From NCBI GenBank assembly GCA_043764895.1, contig JAYUJY010000031.1, forward strand, positions 32,891 to 96,890: 64,000 bases of DNA, written 5' to 3'. Shown one piece after another: positions 35,112 through 43,017 of the stretch. A model generated the notes under the pieces. The model saw nothing but the letters and a program-made list of their open reading frames with translations. It made no database searches and was not told where the DNA came from. How positions within the stretch are numbered: the stretch's first letter is position 1; each line of letters begins with the position of its first letter. The stretch is from JAAFJU01 sp043764895. Lineage in GTDB: Bacteria > Cyanobacteriota > Cyanobacteriia > Leptolyngbyales > Leptolyngbyaceae. A program made the translations under genes and the position numbers.

Positions 35112-35861
35112 ATGTCGCTTGATTCTATTCATTTTTTATCGCCTCGATCGCGTCAGCCACATTTGCCGCTGTTTGTATTTTTTCCGGGAATGGACGGGAC
35201 AGGTCGGCTGTTTGACTCACAAATCGATCGGTTGTCTGCGCGGTTTGATGTCCGATGTTTGGCGATTCCAAGTAACGATCGCACGGACTGGACTGGAATG
35301 GTCGATCGGTCGGAACGGCTCATTACCTCGGAAAGGGCTAAGGGTCAAGACCTTTATTTGTGTGGAGAATCTTTTGGGGCTTGTCTGGCGATGCAAGTTG
35401 CAGGACGCCTAAATCGCTGCGTGAAAGAGTTGGTGTTGATTAATCCAGGATCGTCGTTTGCGCGATTTCCATTGTTGGCGGCGGGGAGTGCGCTGTCGAG
35501 TCTGTTGCCGGATTCGATGTATCCGTTTTCAACCCGGATTTTGGCGAGCTTTTTAATTAACAACGATCGAGTGGCGGCGACCGAACGTCAAAATTTAATT
35601 AATGCAATGCTGTCGGTCAAGCCCCAGGCTGCGTCTTGGCGATTGAATTTGCTGCGGCAGTTTCCGGTGGATTCTATTGTTTCAGAACTGATTGGTTTGT
35701 CTGTGGTGCTCATTGCTGGAGAGGTCGATCGATTGTTGCCATCGGTGTTTGAGGTTCGGATTCTTCAGCGATTGTTGCCGAAGTCGAAGTTGGTTTTGTT
35801 GCCGGGGAGTGGTCATGCGTGTTTGTTAGAACGAGACTTTTATTTGGCTGATTTTATTTGA
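35112..35861 (+). CDS. Alpha/beta hydrolase paired with acyltransferase
   Basis: 249 residues with FVFFPGMDGTGRLF (oxyanion region), the nucleophile S87 in YLCGESFGACLAM, Asp in LIAGEVDRLLP and His in LPGSGHACLLE. The PGMDGTG phrase is typical of the esterase/lipase half of plant phytyl-ester-synthase-like proteins. It starts 3 bp after the acyltransferase stop, implying translational coupling. The 3' end adjoins MITE copy 3. Confidence 0.85.
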   Translation: MSLDSIHFLSPRSRQPHLPLFVFFPGMDGTGRLFDSQIDRLSARFDVRCLAIPSNDRTDWTGMVDRSERLITSERAKGQDLYLCGESFGACLAMQVAGRLNRCVKELVLINPGSSFARFPLLAAGSALSSLLPDSMYPFSTRILASFLINNDRVAATERQNLINAMLSVKPQAASWRLNLLRQFPVDSIVSELIGLSVVLIAGEVDRLLPSVFEVRILQRLLPKSKLVLLPGSGHACLLERDFYLADFI

Positions 35862-35867
35862 ATCAAG

Positions 35868-35994
35868 TTGGGTTTGGGGCACGGCGAGCCATGCCCCTAC
35901 AGATCCGGGTTTGAGAAGTTGTAGGGGCATGGCCATGCCTTGCCCCAAACCCAACGGGTTTTTGATACGGATCTCATTTACGCTGCGCAGGACT
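35868..35994. mobile_element. MITE-like palindromic element, copy 3
   Basis: Inner arms GTTGGGTTTGGGGCACGG with GAGCCATGCCCCTAC and GTAGGGGCATGGCCATGCC with CCCAAACCCAACGG are nearly identical to copy 2. The right end TTTACGCTGCGCAGGACT resembles the terminal repeat; the left terminal repeat is not recognisable. It sits between the convergent hydrolase and metalloprotease genes. Confidence 0.75.
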
Positions 35995-36000
35995 TGTTCC

Positions 36001-38886
36001 CTAACGTCCGACGAGTGGAGCGTCGATCGCTTTGGTGAGCCGATCGCGGGTTTCTTCTAGGTGGGCTAGGGTGTAGATGTCTTTGGGATCGGCTTTTTTG
36101 AGGGCGCTGGTTAGGGCATTTCGGAGTTGTTTCATGTCGTAAAGAGCAACGGTTTGGGCGTCTTCGGGGACGTCGTACTGACGCAGGGCAATGGCAATCA
36201 GCAGGTTCATGTATTGACGCTGAATGCCTCGACGGATGACGGAGATTTTGACCCGATCGCCTGCATTAAAGACTTCACTCCAAATACTGGATTGAAGGGT
36301 GTTGAACAGTTCAGGAATGGTCAGAGTTTGGGCGGGGTTCTTTAGTTCGCCTTCGGCCAGTCGGGTCAGCCTGTCGGCGTTGGTGAGTTCGACGAGGGTT
36401 CGGGTCTGAAGCATGAGTAGACGATCGAGCACTGGGTAATCTAGCTTGAAACTCGATGGCAGCGTCCCCCAATGACTCCACCGCGAAGGCGCAAGCTTAT
36501 TGAGCAAGTCAGGTGAGAATTGAAACGCCTTTTCATCGAAGACATTGCGACGGATCAAGTCTAGGGCTTTACGTTGATCGGCAAGCGATACCGCCTCGAA
36601 GGGCAATCGGCCCACTTCATCCCCGAAACGCGATCGATTGAAGTACTGGCCGCCGATGTAGTTCGTTAGCTTCGTTGCATAGCCAAAGTAATAGCCAAAG
36701 ACGGAGTTGAAGGCAATGCGCACATCGTTAAAACTCTCGCCCTGAAGGGGAAGACGCTGATCGAGACGGCCCCAAATGGTGCGGGCGTTGTCAAATTGCC
36801 ATTGGGAATAGGTTAACAAATCGCCGCTCAGATCAAACCGTTGGACCTTGGGATCGAGTCCAGGGCGGACATCTTCGTCGGTGGCGTAGGCGAGATCAGG
36901 TTCGGGCGATCGACGGGCGATCGTGTCCAAGAGATCCCGCTCTTTCTGAACATCTGTCGCAGGGGTGTAGCCATAAGCGATTGCCCATTCGTCGTAGGGA
37001 CCCACTTTGTGCGTGTAGTAGTCGCCTTGCTGGGTGCCTTGGGGTGCGAGGTTGACGGCACTATAGTCCATGATGGAACCGATGAGACCCTTGCGACGGG
37101 TGATTTCGGTGTTGTTCAGTTCTTCAGGTTTTAGCATGGCGCTGCCCTTGAAGTTGTGGCGCAATCCTAGGGTGTGTCCGACTTCGTGGCCGACGAGTTC
37201 ACGGAGAAAGTCATTGATGTAGTCTTTCTGACTTTGATCGCTGGGGAGTGCATTACCCACTAGCGATAGCGTCATCTGTCCCGTTGCAAATTGCTGCTGG
37301 CCGCCCATGCTGTAGCAAAAGTCCTGCGTGTTCATCTCCCGATTCCCAAATCGCAGTGGAACGGTGGGCTTAACGGTTATTTTTTTGAAGTCTTTCCCAA
37401 TCGCAGCAGTGTCCTCGCAGAGATTGCGATCGCCCATTAGTGCGCCTATGAAGGATTGGTTTCTATCTTGACTCGTTTCAATTAGACTGCGAAATTCTTG
37501 CTTCAGCGTCTGAATAAAGTTTGCATCAATGATGATGTCGGCATCGAGGATTTGTCCGGTGATGGGATTGACGCGAGACGGTCCCATGGCAAACCCGGCA
37601 TCGGTCGAGGTAAACCACCGAATCGTGTTGTAGCGGATGTCAGCCGGATCCCAGTTGGCGTTGTCGGGCATTTGTTTGACTTCGATCGCGTTCTTGAAGC
37701 CAATTTTTTCGTAGGCTTCGTTCCACATTAAGATACCGTCCCGCAATGCCGATCGATACTCGGTGGGAATGGTGTTTTCGAGCCAATAGGTGATGGGCTG
37801 GATGGGGGGAGAAAGCTGGGCGCTTGGGTTGGCTTTTTCGAGGTGCCAGCGGTTGATGTAGCGGACAAAGGGTTGACGGGCATTTTCGCGTCCGAAGCTA
37901 CGAAAGGCGGTGATAAAGTAGCCAATGCGATCGTCGGCCAAGCGAGGACGGTAGCCGTTTTTTTCGGGGAGGGCGGAGAGGCTGTAGCGCACGCGCATCT
38001 CAAAGGCGCGACTATCGGGGAGAGTCGAGAGGAAGCTCGGAAGGGCGGATTCACTGCCTTCTCCGCTGTAGCCATAGACGGATTCGAGTTCGATGTTTTG
38101 GGGGAAGTTGTTGATTTTGCCGAAGTAGGTTCGGTTGGGATCGAGGCTGTAGGGTGCGCCTAGGATTTCGGAGATGACGGGTTTGAGTCCGGGCAGGTCA
38201 CCGAGGAAGGTGCTGTTGAGTTCGACGAGGACGCTTTTTTTGTCGTCGCGGGTGGTGATGATTTTGAGGGTGTCGATCGGGGAGTCGCTGAAGGATTTGG
38301 CAACGGTGCGAGCGATCGGGGATCCGGGTTCGGCTCGGACGTAGGTGTTGGGGATGACGATTTGGATGGTGTTGTTAACGCGGCGAAAGTTGAAGAGAAA
38401 TTCGCCGACGGGGATGCCGCTGTAGAGTCCACGCTGCCCAATGGCGCTCTCTAGGGTCATGGTAGTGATGTAGTTGCGGTTAAGCTGCTCGGGGAACAGT
38501 TCGAGGTAGAGCTTGCCGTTTTTTTCGTTGCGGTAGAGGGTGAGGAGTCCTTCAGATTTCTTCGTATTTTTGGTGACGAGTTCAAAGGGAGGCTGCTGAT
38601 CCCCACCGAGGAGCGATTCTAAGCCCGGTTTTTTGCCCGGTTTCTGTTTCCCCGTCCCGTCACTGCCCTTTTTGACTTCGGGCTTGGCTGCGGGCTTGGC
38701 TACGGGCTTAGTGGCTTTCTGGGGTGGGGTGGCGATCGCGCTGGTCGGGTGGTGAAGATTGATGGGAAGAAGGGTCAGCAACAGGCCGAGGACAAAGGCC
38801 CAGACTCGATTGTGAGAAAGCCATTGAACAGCTTTCTTGAGGCGGTTTAGGGTGCTGGTCACGAGTCTGGTCACAAATGAGGTCAT
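36001..38886 (-). CDS. Zinc-dependent metalloprotease (DUF5117/DUF4953 type)
   Basis: A 961-residue exported metalloprotease. The N-terminal membrane segment (VWAFVLGLLLTLLPINL) is followed by a Lys/Pro-rich linker with AKPAAKPEVKKG, then a large DUF5117-like domain. The active site H567-E-V-G-H571 continues as TLGLRH577, an elongated HEXXHXXGXXH zinc motif as in metzincins, followed by a methionine-turn-like SIMDYSAVN. The C-terminal third is helical. In other bacteria such proteins are secreted or outer-membrane-associated. Substrate and role in cyanobacteria are unknown. Confidence 0.88.
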   Translation of the reverse strand: MTSFVTRLVTSTLNRLKKAVQWLSHNRVWAFVLGLLLTLLPINLHHPTSAIATPPQKATKPVAKPAAKPEVKKGSDGTGKQKPGKKPGLESLLGGDQQPPFELVTKNTKKSEGLLTLYRNEKNGKLYLELFPEQLNRNYITTMTLESAIGQRGLYSGIPVGEFLFNFRRVNNTIQIVIPNTYVRAEPGSPIARTVAKSFSDSPIDTLKIITTRDDKKSVLVELNSTFLGDLPGLKPVISEILGAPYSLDPNRTYFGKINNFPQNIELESVYGYSGEGSESALPSFLSTLPDSRAFEMRVRYSLSALPEKNGYRPRLADDRIGYFITAFRSFGRENARQPFVRYINRWHLEKANPSAQLSPPIQPITYWLENTIPTEYRSALRDGILMWNEAYEKIGFKNAIEVKQMPDNANWDPADIRYNTIRWFTSTDAGFAMGPSRVNPITGQILDADIIIDANFIQTLKQEFRSLIETSQDRNQSFIGALMGDRNLCEDTAAIGKDFKKITVKPTVPLRFGNREMNTQDFCYSMGGQQQFATGQMTLSLVGNALPSDQSQKDYINDFLRELVGHEVGHTLGLRHNFKGSAMLKPEELNNTEITRRKGLIGSIMDYSAVNLAPQGTQQGDYYTHKVGPYDEWAIAYGYTPATDVQKERDLLDTIARRSPEPDLAYATDEDVRPGLDPKVQRFDLSGDLLTYSQWQFDNARTIWGRLDQRLPLQGESFNDVRIAFNSVFGYYFGYATKLTNYIGGQYFNRSRFGDEVGRLPFEAVSLADQRKALDLIRRNVFDEKAFQFSPDLLNKLAPSRWSHWGTLPSSFKLDYPVLDRLLMLQTRTLVELTNADRLTRLAEGELKNPAQTLTIPELFNTLQSSIWSEVFNAGDRVKISVIRRGIQRQYMNLLIAIALRQYDVPEDAQTVALYDMKQLRNALTSALKKADPKDIYTLAHLEETRDRLTKAIDAPLVGR

Positions 38887-39109
38887 AGCAGTGGGGAATG
38901 GGGGTGCGAAGTGCGAGTGATGAAGTTAGAGATTCTCACTTCTCAATTCTCAATTCTTAATTCTTAAGACAGACTTAACCCTTTTAGTTTACCTGCTGAT
39001 CTCAGAATCGTTATCATGGGATAGGATTTTGAGAGAGGGATCTTTTAAATAAATCCGTCTTATGTTGGGCTGTTTCGTGGGATTGCAGGCTTGCAGTCAT
39101 TTTTGCTCT

Positions 39110-39514
39110 ATGACTGATCTTAGTGGAACTTGGCTAGGTACGTATTGGCAGAACACAGAGCCAATGCGGTTTGAGGCGTCGCTGGTGCAAGGCGGGGGGA
39201 CGCTGAGTGGAAATATTTTGGATGACGGCGAATTGGGGGAGGCGATCGTCGCTGGGGAACTGATTGGCCGTCGGGTGAGCTTTACGAAGCGATATTTGGC
39301 GGGGAGTCATGAGATTGTTGATTATTCGGGAACGGTCTCGGAGGATGGCAATTCGATTCAGGGCCATTGGTCCATTGATGCGTCGGCGCAGGGTAAACGC
39401 AAGCGCGATAAGCTCTCGGGCAACTGGGAAGCTCGTCGCAGCGGTGATGGACTGATGCAGGAGTTGATGCGCCGAATGCAGCAACAGGTTCCGGTCGGTG
39501 CTGGCGCAAGGTAA
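39110..39514 (+). CDS. Small cyanobacterial protein, beta-rich
   Basis: From the ATG at 39110 the product is 134 residues and begins MTDLSGTWLGTYWQNTEPMR, a typical lipocalin-like or avidin-like first strand; the in-frame ATG at 39062 would add a Cys-rich stretch less likely to be real. Alternating strands follow (FEASLVQGGGTLSGNILD, VSFTKRYLAGSHEIVDYSG, ISIQGHW-like NSIQGHWSID). It probably forms a small beta barrel. The function is unknown. Confidence 0.7.
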   Translation: MTDLSGTWLGTYWQNTEPMRFEASLVQGGGTLSGNILDDGELGEAIVAGELIGRRVSFTKRYLAGSHEIVDYSGTVSEDGNSIQGHWSIDASAQGKRKRDKLSGNWEARRSGDGLMQELMRRMQQQVPVGAGAR

Positions 39515-39543
39515 GGCCGGAGGATTGAACGGAGTCCATCGAG

Positions 39544-39640
39544 TGTGGGGCACGGTGGATTTGGGGCACGGTAGGTTTGAGGCACGGTGGGTTTGAGGCA
39601 CGGTGGGTTTGGGGCACGGTGGGTTTGGGGCACGGCGAGC
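39544..39640. repeat. 16-bp tandem repeat grown from a MITE arm
   Basis: Six units of TTTGGGGCACGGTGGG (with small variants GTAGG, TTTGAGG) run directly into the arm of MITE copy 4, whose own sequence GGGTTTGGGGCACGGCG is the last unit. The array looks like local amplification of the element's left arm. Confidence 0.85.
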
Positions 39641-39706
39641 CATGCCCCTACATATCTGGGTTCAAGAGGTCGTAGGGGCATGGCTATGCCGTGCCCAAAA
39701 CCTAAC
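39625..39706. mobile_element. MITE-like palindromic element, copy 4
   Basis: Arms TTTGGGGCACGGCGAGCC with ATGCCCCTAC and GTAGGGGCATGGCTATGCC with GTGCCCAAAACCTAACGAAG. The outer terminal repeats are not seen; the left side has been replaced by the 16-bp tandem array. Confidence 0.7.
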
Positions 39707-39796
39707 GAAGAATCGGGACGGATGTTCTACATTATTAAGATTAAGTTCTCATTTCTAAAACCCTTTCTGCTCTGGTTGAGTAGGGAGGGTTTTTGA

Positions 39797-39967
39797 TTGA
39801 AATATGCGATCGCTACAGGTCAAACGAGGGTTTTCACGGGTCAAACGATCGTCCCTACGGGTGAAACGAACGTCGCTACGGGTCAAACGAGGGTTTTCAT
39901 GGGTGAAACGAACGTCGCTACGGGTCAAATGAGGGTTTTACCTGTAGAGGATTGGATTTTTGGGTAA
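39797..39967 (+). CDS. Possible heptapeptide-repeat microprotein
   Basis: A 21-bp tandem repeat (six copies, 39816-39941) is open in one frame and encodes heptapeptides TGQTRVF, TGQTIVP, TGETNVA, TGQTRVF, MGETNVA, TGQMRVL. A TTG at 39797 lies 7 nt after GGGAGGG, giving a 56-residue product that ends PVEDWIFG. No homology is recognised. It may be only a non-coding repeat whose unit happens to be a multiple of three; the start codon and ribosome-binding site are the points in favour. Confidence 0.3.
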   Translation: MKYAIATGQTRVFTGQTIVPTGETNVATGQTRVFMGETNVATGQMRVLPVEDWIFG

Positions 39968-40090
39968 AATCCGCAGACTAAACTCCATTTGATCGTCATT
40001 ATGAATGCAGATTTGCTAGTTTCTGCGCACGGCAAGGGCGATCGGGACTGAATAGAATCTGAACATACTTTGAAATTAGGACACTCAGTC

Positions 40091-40576
40091 ATGGCGCGTC
40101 TAAAGAGAAAGTCTCCGGCATTGGATAAGGCAACGATGCGGATATCTGGAATGCGATCGATCGATGAAACGCTGGACTTAGGCAATGGCTTGAGTTTGAC
40201 AATGTATGAGGCGCACTTCAAGGCACTTCAGATGGAGTTGTTGGATTACAACACAATGCTGACGTCTATTGATGCGATCGGGGTCGCTGTGAAGGAGAAG
40301 GAAACCACGTTGCGGGACTATTCCGAACGGATGCTGATGGGGGTGACGTCGCGCTATGGACGGGGGAGTTTGGAGTATTTGCAGGCGGGCGGAAAGGTTC
40401 GGAAGGCTCCGGCTAAACGATTTGCTGAGGTAAAAGCGATCGCCCCGGCGGAAACTTCAGGAATGGTTTTGGAGGAGCGCATCGGTTCGTTGGAGGCGTT
40501 GATGGGCGCTCGGGTGACGTCGGGCGTGAATTTGAATAGTGCAAATATCGGCGCGGTGATGGGGGGCATGAATTAG
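40091..40576 (+). CDS. Hypothetical cyanobacterial protein, 161 residues
   Basis: The start at ATG 40091 gives MARLKRKSPALDKATMRISG; seven earlier in-frame residues from 40070 are less likely. The product is soluble, with a long helix containing FKALQMELLDYNTMLTSIDA and EKETTLRDYSERML, and a Lys-rich middle. It ends NIGAVMGGMN. No family with a known role is recognised. A strong terminator follows 8 bp after the stop. Confidence 0.65.
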   Translation: MARLKRKSPALDKATMRISGMRSIDETLDLGNGLSLTMYEAHFKALQMELLDYNTMLTSIDAIGVAVKEKETTLRDYSERMLMGVTSRYGRGSLEYLQAGGKVRKAPAKRFAEVKAIAPAETSGMVLEERIGSLEALMGARVTSGVNLNSANIGAVMGGMN

Positions 40577-40583
40577 GGCGATC

Positions 40584-40612
40584 GCCCCCAACGTCTAATT
40601 TTGGGGGCTTCT
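40584..40612 (+). terminator. Rho-independent terminator
   Basis: GCCCCCAA (40584-40591) pairs with TTGGGGGC (40601-40608), 9-nt loop, followed by TTCTTCGTT. It ends the 40091-40576 gene and may also serve the convergent gene 40616-41215. Confidence 0.8.
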
Positions 40613-40615
40613 TCG

Positions 40616-41215
40616 TTAAGGGGTCGTAAACTTGAAGGATTTCATAAAACCATCTAAGGTTTTTGGCAAGCTGTCTGCTTTTGCACTAAAAATCATGATT
40701 TCATACACACGAGATTGCTTATCAGAGCGAGGAACAACAAAGGCTCTTGTCCACAATGCAACTGATTTCCCATCCCCTAACCTTACTTCTACTCCAATAT
40801 GTCCATTTAATCGCAGCATTTGTTTTCTTTTTACCACGCCAGATTTTGCCATAGAAAGTAACTTTAAACCTATTTTCAGGTCTCCTTCCGCAGATACTAT
40901 TTCACACTCTTTTGCGTAATCAGAATAAAATACTGCATAGATAGTCCCATCCTGCTCCATCCCTTCGGAATGGTAGGCATACGTAGTCTTCTTAGTCATC
41001 TTTCCAGTGCCGAGACATAAAGCTGCTTCTGTATCCACTCTTTCAATGACTTTTCCGGGCATCAAAATAGAGAAGCCAGCACCCGGAGGTGAGAACGATC
41101 GCCAAACGGATTTATTTTCGGCGCTAGAGGGACGCACTAAGGTGAGATTCGGGGCAATGCTTCCAACGATGACGAGCACAAGACTCGTAAAACTCAGACC
41201 AAGCTTGTAGTTCAT
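40616..41215 (-). CDS. Exported hypothetical protein
   Basis: Starting at ATG 41215 gives a clean signal peptide (MNYKLGLSFTSLVLVIVGSI, then APNLT); the in-frame ATG at 41275 would put 20 polar residues before it. The mature part, about 170 residues, is mixed alpha/beta with WRSFSPPGAGFSILMPGKVI, a cysteine pair, and a closing SLPKTLDGFMKSFKF that is seen in several cyanobacterial exported proteins (a PsbP-like or DUF1795-like shape). The role is unknown. Confidence 0.65.
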   Translation of the reverse strand: MNYKLGLSFTSLVLVIVGSIAPNLTLVRPSSAENKSVWRSFSPPGAGFSILMPGKVIERVDTEAALCLGTGKMTKKTTYAYHSEGMEQDGTIYAVFYSDYAKECEIVSAEGDLKIGLKLLSMAKSGVVKRKQMLRLNGHIGVEVRLGDGKSVALWTRAFVVPRSDKQSRVYEIMIFSAKADSLPKTLDGFMKSFKFTTP

Positions 41216-41442
41216 GAGATAAGAATTTGAATCTGTTTGTGAGTGGGGGAACAAATCGTCTGTAGCAAATGGCATACGACCAACTCAAAGATTGCAGAAT
41301 ATTCCATGCTTATCTATCTTGCCTAGGATAGAGGTATGGATAGCCTTAAGGATTAGATTTTGGGTCTAAACGATCGTATTTTAGTTAACAAGGATTGAGC
41401 AAGGCTGAATTTGATACAGTAGAACTAGGTTTATGAGGCTTC

Positions 41443-41694
41443 TATGCCCATTGCGATGACTGATGCGATCAAAACTTTAGCTGAAGCAGAACGACGGTTT
41501 GGGATTGCGCGATCGGAGGATTTAGCATTTTTTCCAGAGTGGCGATCGGATGAGCTTTGCGAAGCACTAAAGGTGTTGAAACGGATGGGGAAAGTGGCGA
41601 TCGAGACTATGTGAAACTTGGGGATGAGGGGGAAGTCGATCGGCTGTGCGATCGGGTTACTGGATATCGAGTTTTCAGCACGTATTAGTAGGGA
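41443..41694 (+). pseudogene. Degenerate N-terminal fragment
   Basis: Reads MPIAMTDAIKTLAEAERRFG, then IARSEDLAFFPEWRSDELCE and stops after about 50 codons; a second frame then gives DYVKLGDEGEVDRLCDRVTG, YRVFSTY-stop. The first phrase recalls the N-terminus of a cyanobacterial restriction-like protein family (MTDAIKTLAEAE...FFPEWR), but the body is absent. The rest of the gap 41216-41763 shows nothing else. Confidence 0.4.
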
Positions 41695-41763
41695 AGCTAT
41701 TACCTCAAGGGGTGGTTCATGGGACGGCGAATTTGGGGATAACATTGAGATAGAGGGAGGTTT

Positions 41764-42081
41764 TTAGATCTCGATGACTTGGCCGGGGGCGATCGTTTCT
41801 AGGGCATCACACACTTGAGAAATCAAGGGAATGAGATCGGAGAGGCGATTGCTGTTAGCGACCATGACCACGATCGCAACGCCTGCTTGTTCGAGGTTTT
41901 GTTGGTATCGCAGGTTTCGGTCGGTGGTGAGGAGGATGGTGAATTGTTCGTCTTGCATTTTCTTGAGCAATTGACCATTTTTAGTTCCTGCCCAGCCCAT
42001 TTCGGTGACGGTTTTGATCTGGTATTGGGTGAGTTGTCGTTTTAATGGGCGGGGAACGCATTCATCAAGCAGGATTCGCAT
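41764..42081 (-). CDS. DUF5615 PIN-like toxin
   Basis: A 105-residue PIN-like putative RNase: MRILLDECVPRPLKRQLTQY is the DUF5615 start with its acidic DE, and LLTTDRNLRYQQNL carries the second acidic patch (DRN). It overlaps the upstream DUF433 antitoxin gene by 17 bp, the usual arrangement for this pair. Confidence 0.85.
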   Translation of the reverse strand: MRILLDECVPRPLKRQLTQYQIKTVTEMGWAGTKNGQLLKKMQDEQFTILLTTDRNLRYQQNLEQAGVAIVVMVANSNRLSDLIPLISQVCDALETIAPGQVIEI

Positions 42082-42304
42082 TTTTTGTGAGGAGGGGGGT
42101 CGTGAGCATGTCTTGGGCGATGTTCAGAACGGCGATCGCTTGTTCTTTTTTGACGCTGGGAAAGTGATCGAGGAATTCGTCCAAAGGATCGCCTGCGGCT
42201 AAATAATCCAGCAAGGTTTTGACGGGGACACGGGTGCCAATAAAGACGGGAGTTCCGCTGAGGATGTCCGTGTCGCTGTGGATGATCGATAGTAGATCTG
42301 TCAT
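42065..42304 (-). CDS. DUF433 antitoxin
   Basis: 79 residues with LSGTPVFIGTRVPVKTLLDY and FPSVKKEQAIAVLNIAQDML, the DUF433 winged-helix pattern. Partner of the DUF5615 toxin with which it overlaps; probably binds both the toxin and the operon's promoter. Confidence 0.85.
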   Translation of the reverse strand: MTDLLSIIHSDTDILSGTPVFIGTRVPVKTLLDYLAAGDPLDEFLDHFPSVKKEQAIAVLNIAQDMLTTPLLTKNANPA

Positions 42305-42447
42305 GGTTGATTCACTAAAAGTGAGGTTTTGCCAACGCTTGGTGGGGATAGATTAATCGTAGCGGATTTTGAAATCTGTGCGGAATGTTGTCATTACTCT
42401 ATGTATAGGGAAATATAGAGTAATTGCATATTTCTGGAGCAGTGATC

Positions 42448-42900
42448 ATGGCGGAACCGATTACGACAGCGTTGATTGTGGGTTTGGCGGCGCAGAAGTT
42501 TGCGGAAGGGGCGGCGGGGAAGTCGGCGGAGAAGCTGATAGAGAAGCTTTGGGGGGCGATCGCCTCTCGCTTTAGTGGACGGAAGAAGACGGAGGAGAAT
42601 TTGGCGACGATCGCTGCGGCGAAGGGTCAGGATGCGGGGGCGATCGGGAAGGTTGTGACGGTTTTGGATGGGGAGTTTGTGGAGGATGAGGAGTTTGAGG
42701 AACGGTTGAAGGCGATCGTGCGGGAGATTCAGGCGGTTGAACCGGAGCGGGTTCAGAAAATGCTGGTGGGAATTAAGACGACGAAGGGGATTAAGGGTAA
42801 AGATGTCCTGATGTCTGCGACGGGACCAGCCGATCAGGAATTACTGTCAGATATCGAGGCAGAGAGTCTTGAATTTGAGAATTTGACGATGACACAGTAG
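42448..42900 (+). CDS. Small helical partner (Bell-like) of STAND protein
   Basis: From ATG 42448, 150 residues. The N-terminus MAEPITTALIVGLAAQKFAE is a small-residue-rich hydrophobic helix followed by KSAEKLIEKLWGAI, then helices ending with SDIEAESLEFENLTMTQ at the very C-terminus. That last motif resembles DVTANEIRIGSITQT in the first 30 residues of the adjacent STAND protein. A helical domain with a hydrophobic N-terminal helix plus a C-terminal short motif matching the N-terminus of a neighbouring NLR-like protein is the layout of bacterial amyloid-signalling (BASS) Bell-domain effectors. The start of the paralogue at 58977 (MDPITLAVPVLVVIGGKVVE) looks similar. Membrane-disrupting activity is inference from that analogy. 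Confidence 0.6.
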   Translation: MAEPITTALIVGLAAQKFAEGAAGKSAEKLIEKLWGAIASRFSGRKKTEENLATIAAAKGQDAGAIGKVVTVLDGEFVEDEEFEERLKAIVREIQAVEPERVQKMLVGIKTTKGIKGKDVLMSATGPADQELLSDIEAESLEFENLTMTQ

Positions 42901-43017
42901 GGCGATCGTTTTTTAGGGCGGATCGGTTGATTGCGATCGATCCCCCGTGCATCCCTCTCGGTAAGGGAGACTTTGAGTTTTTTAGACTTCTCAATCTTTT
43001 ATTTTTAGTATTTAGCC

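Noticed and set aside
39282..39681. Minus-strand frames made of PQTHRAPNPPC repeats
   Set aside because: Direct translation of the 16-bp tandem repeat; no independent support.
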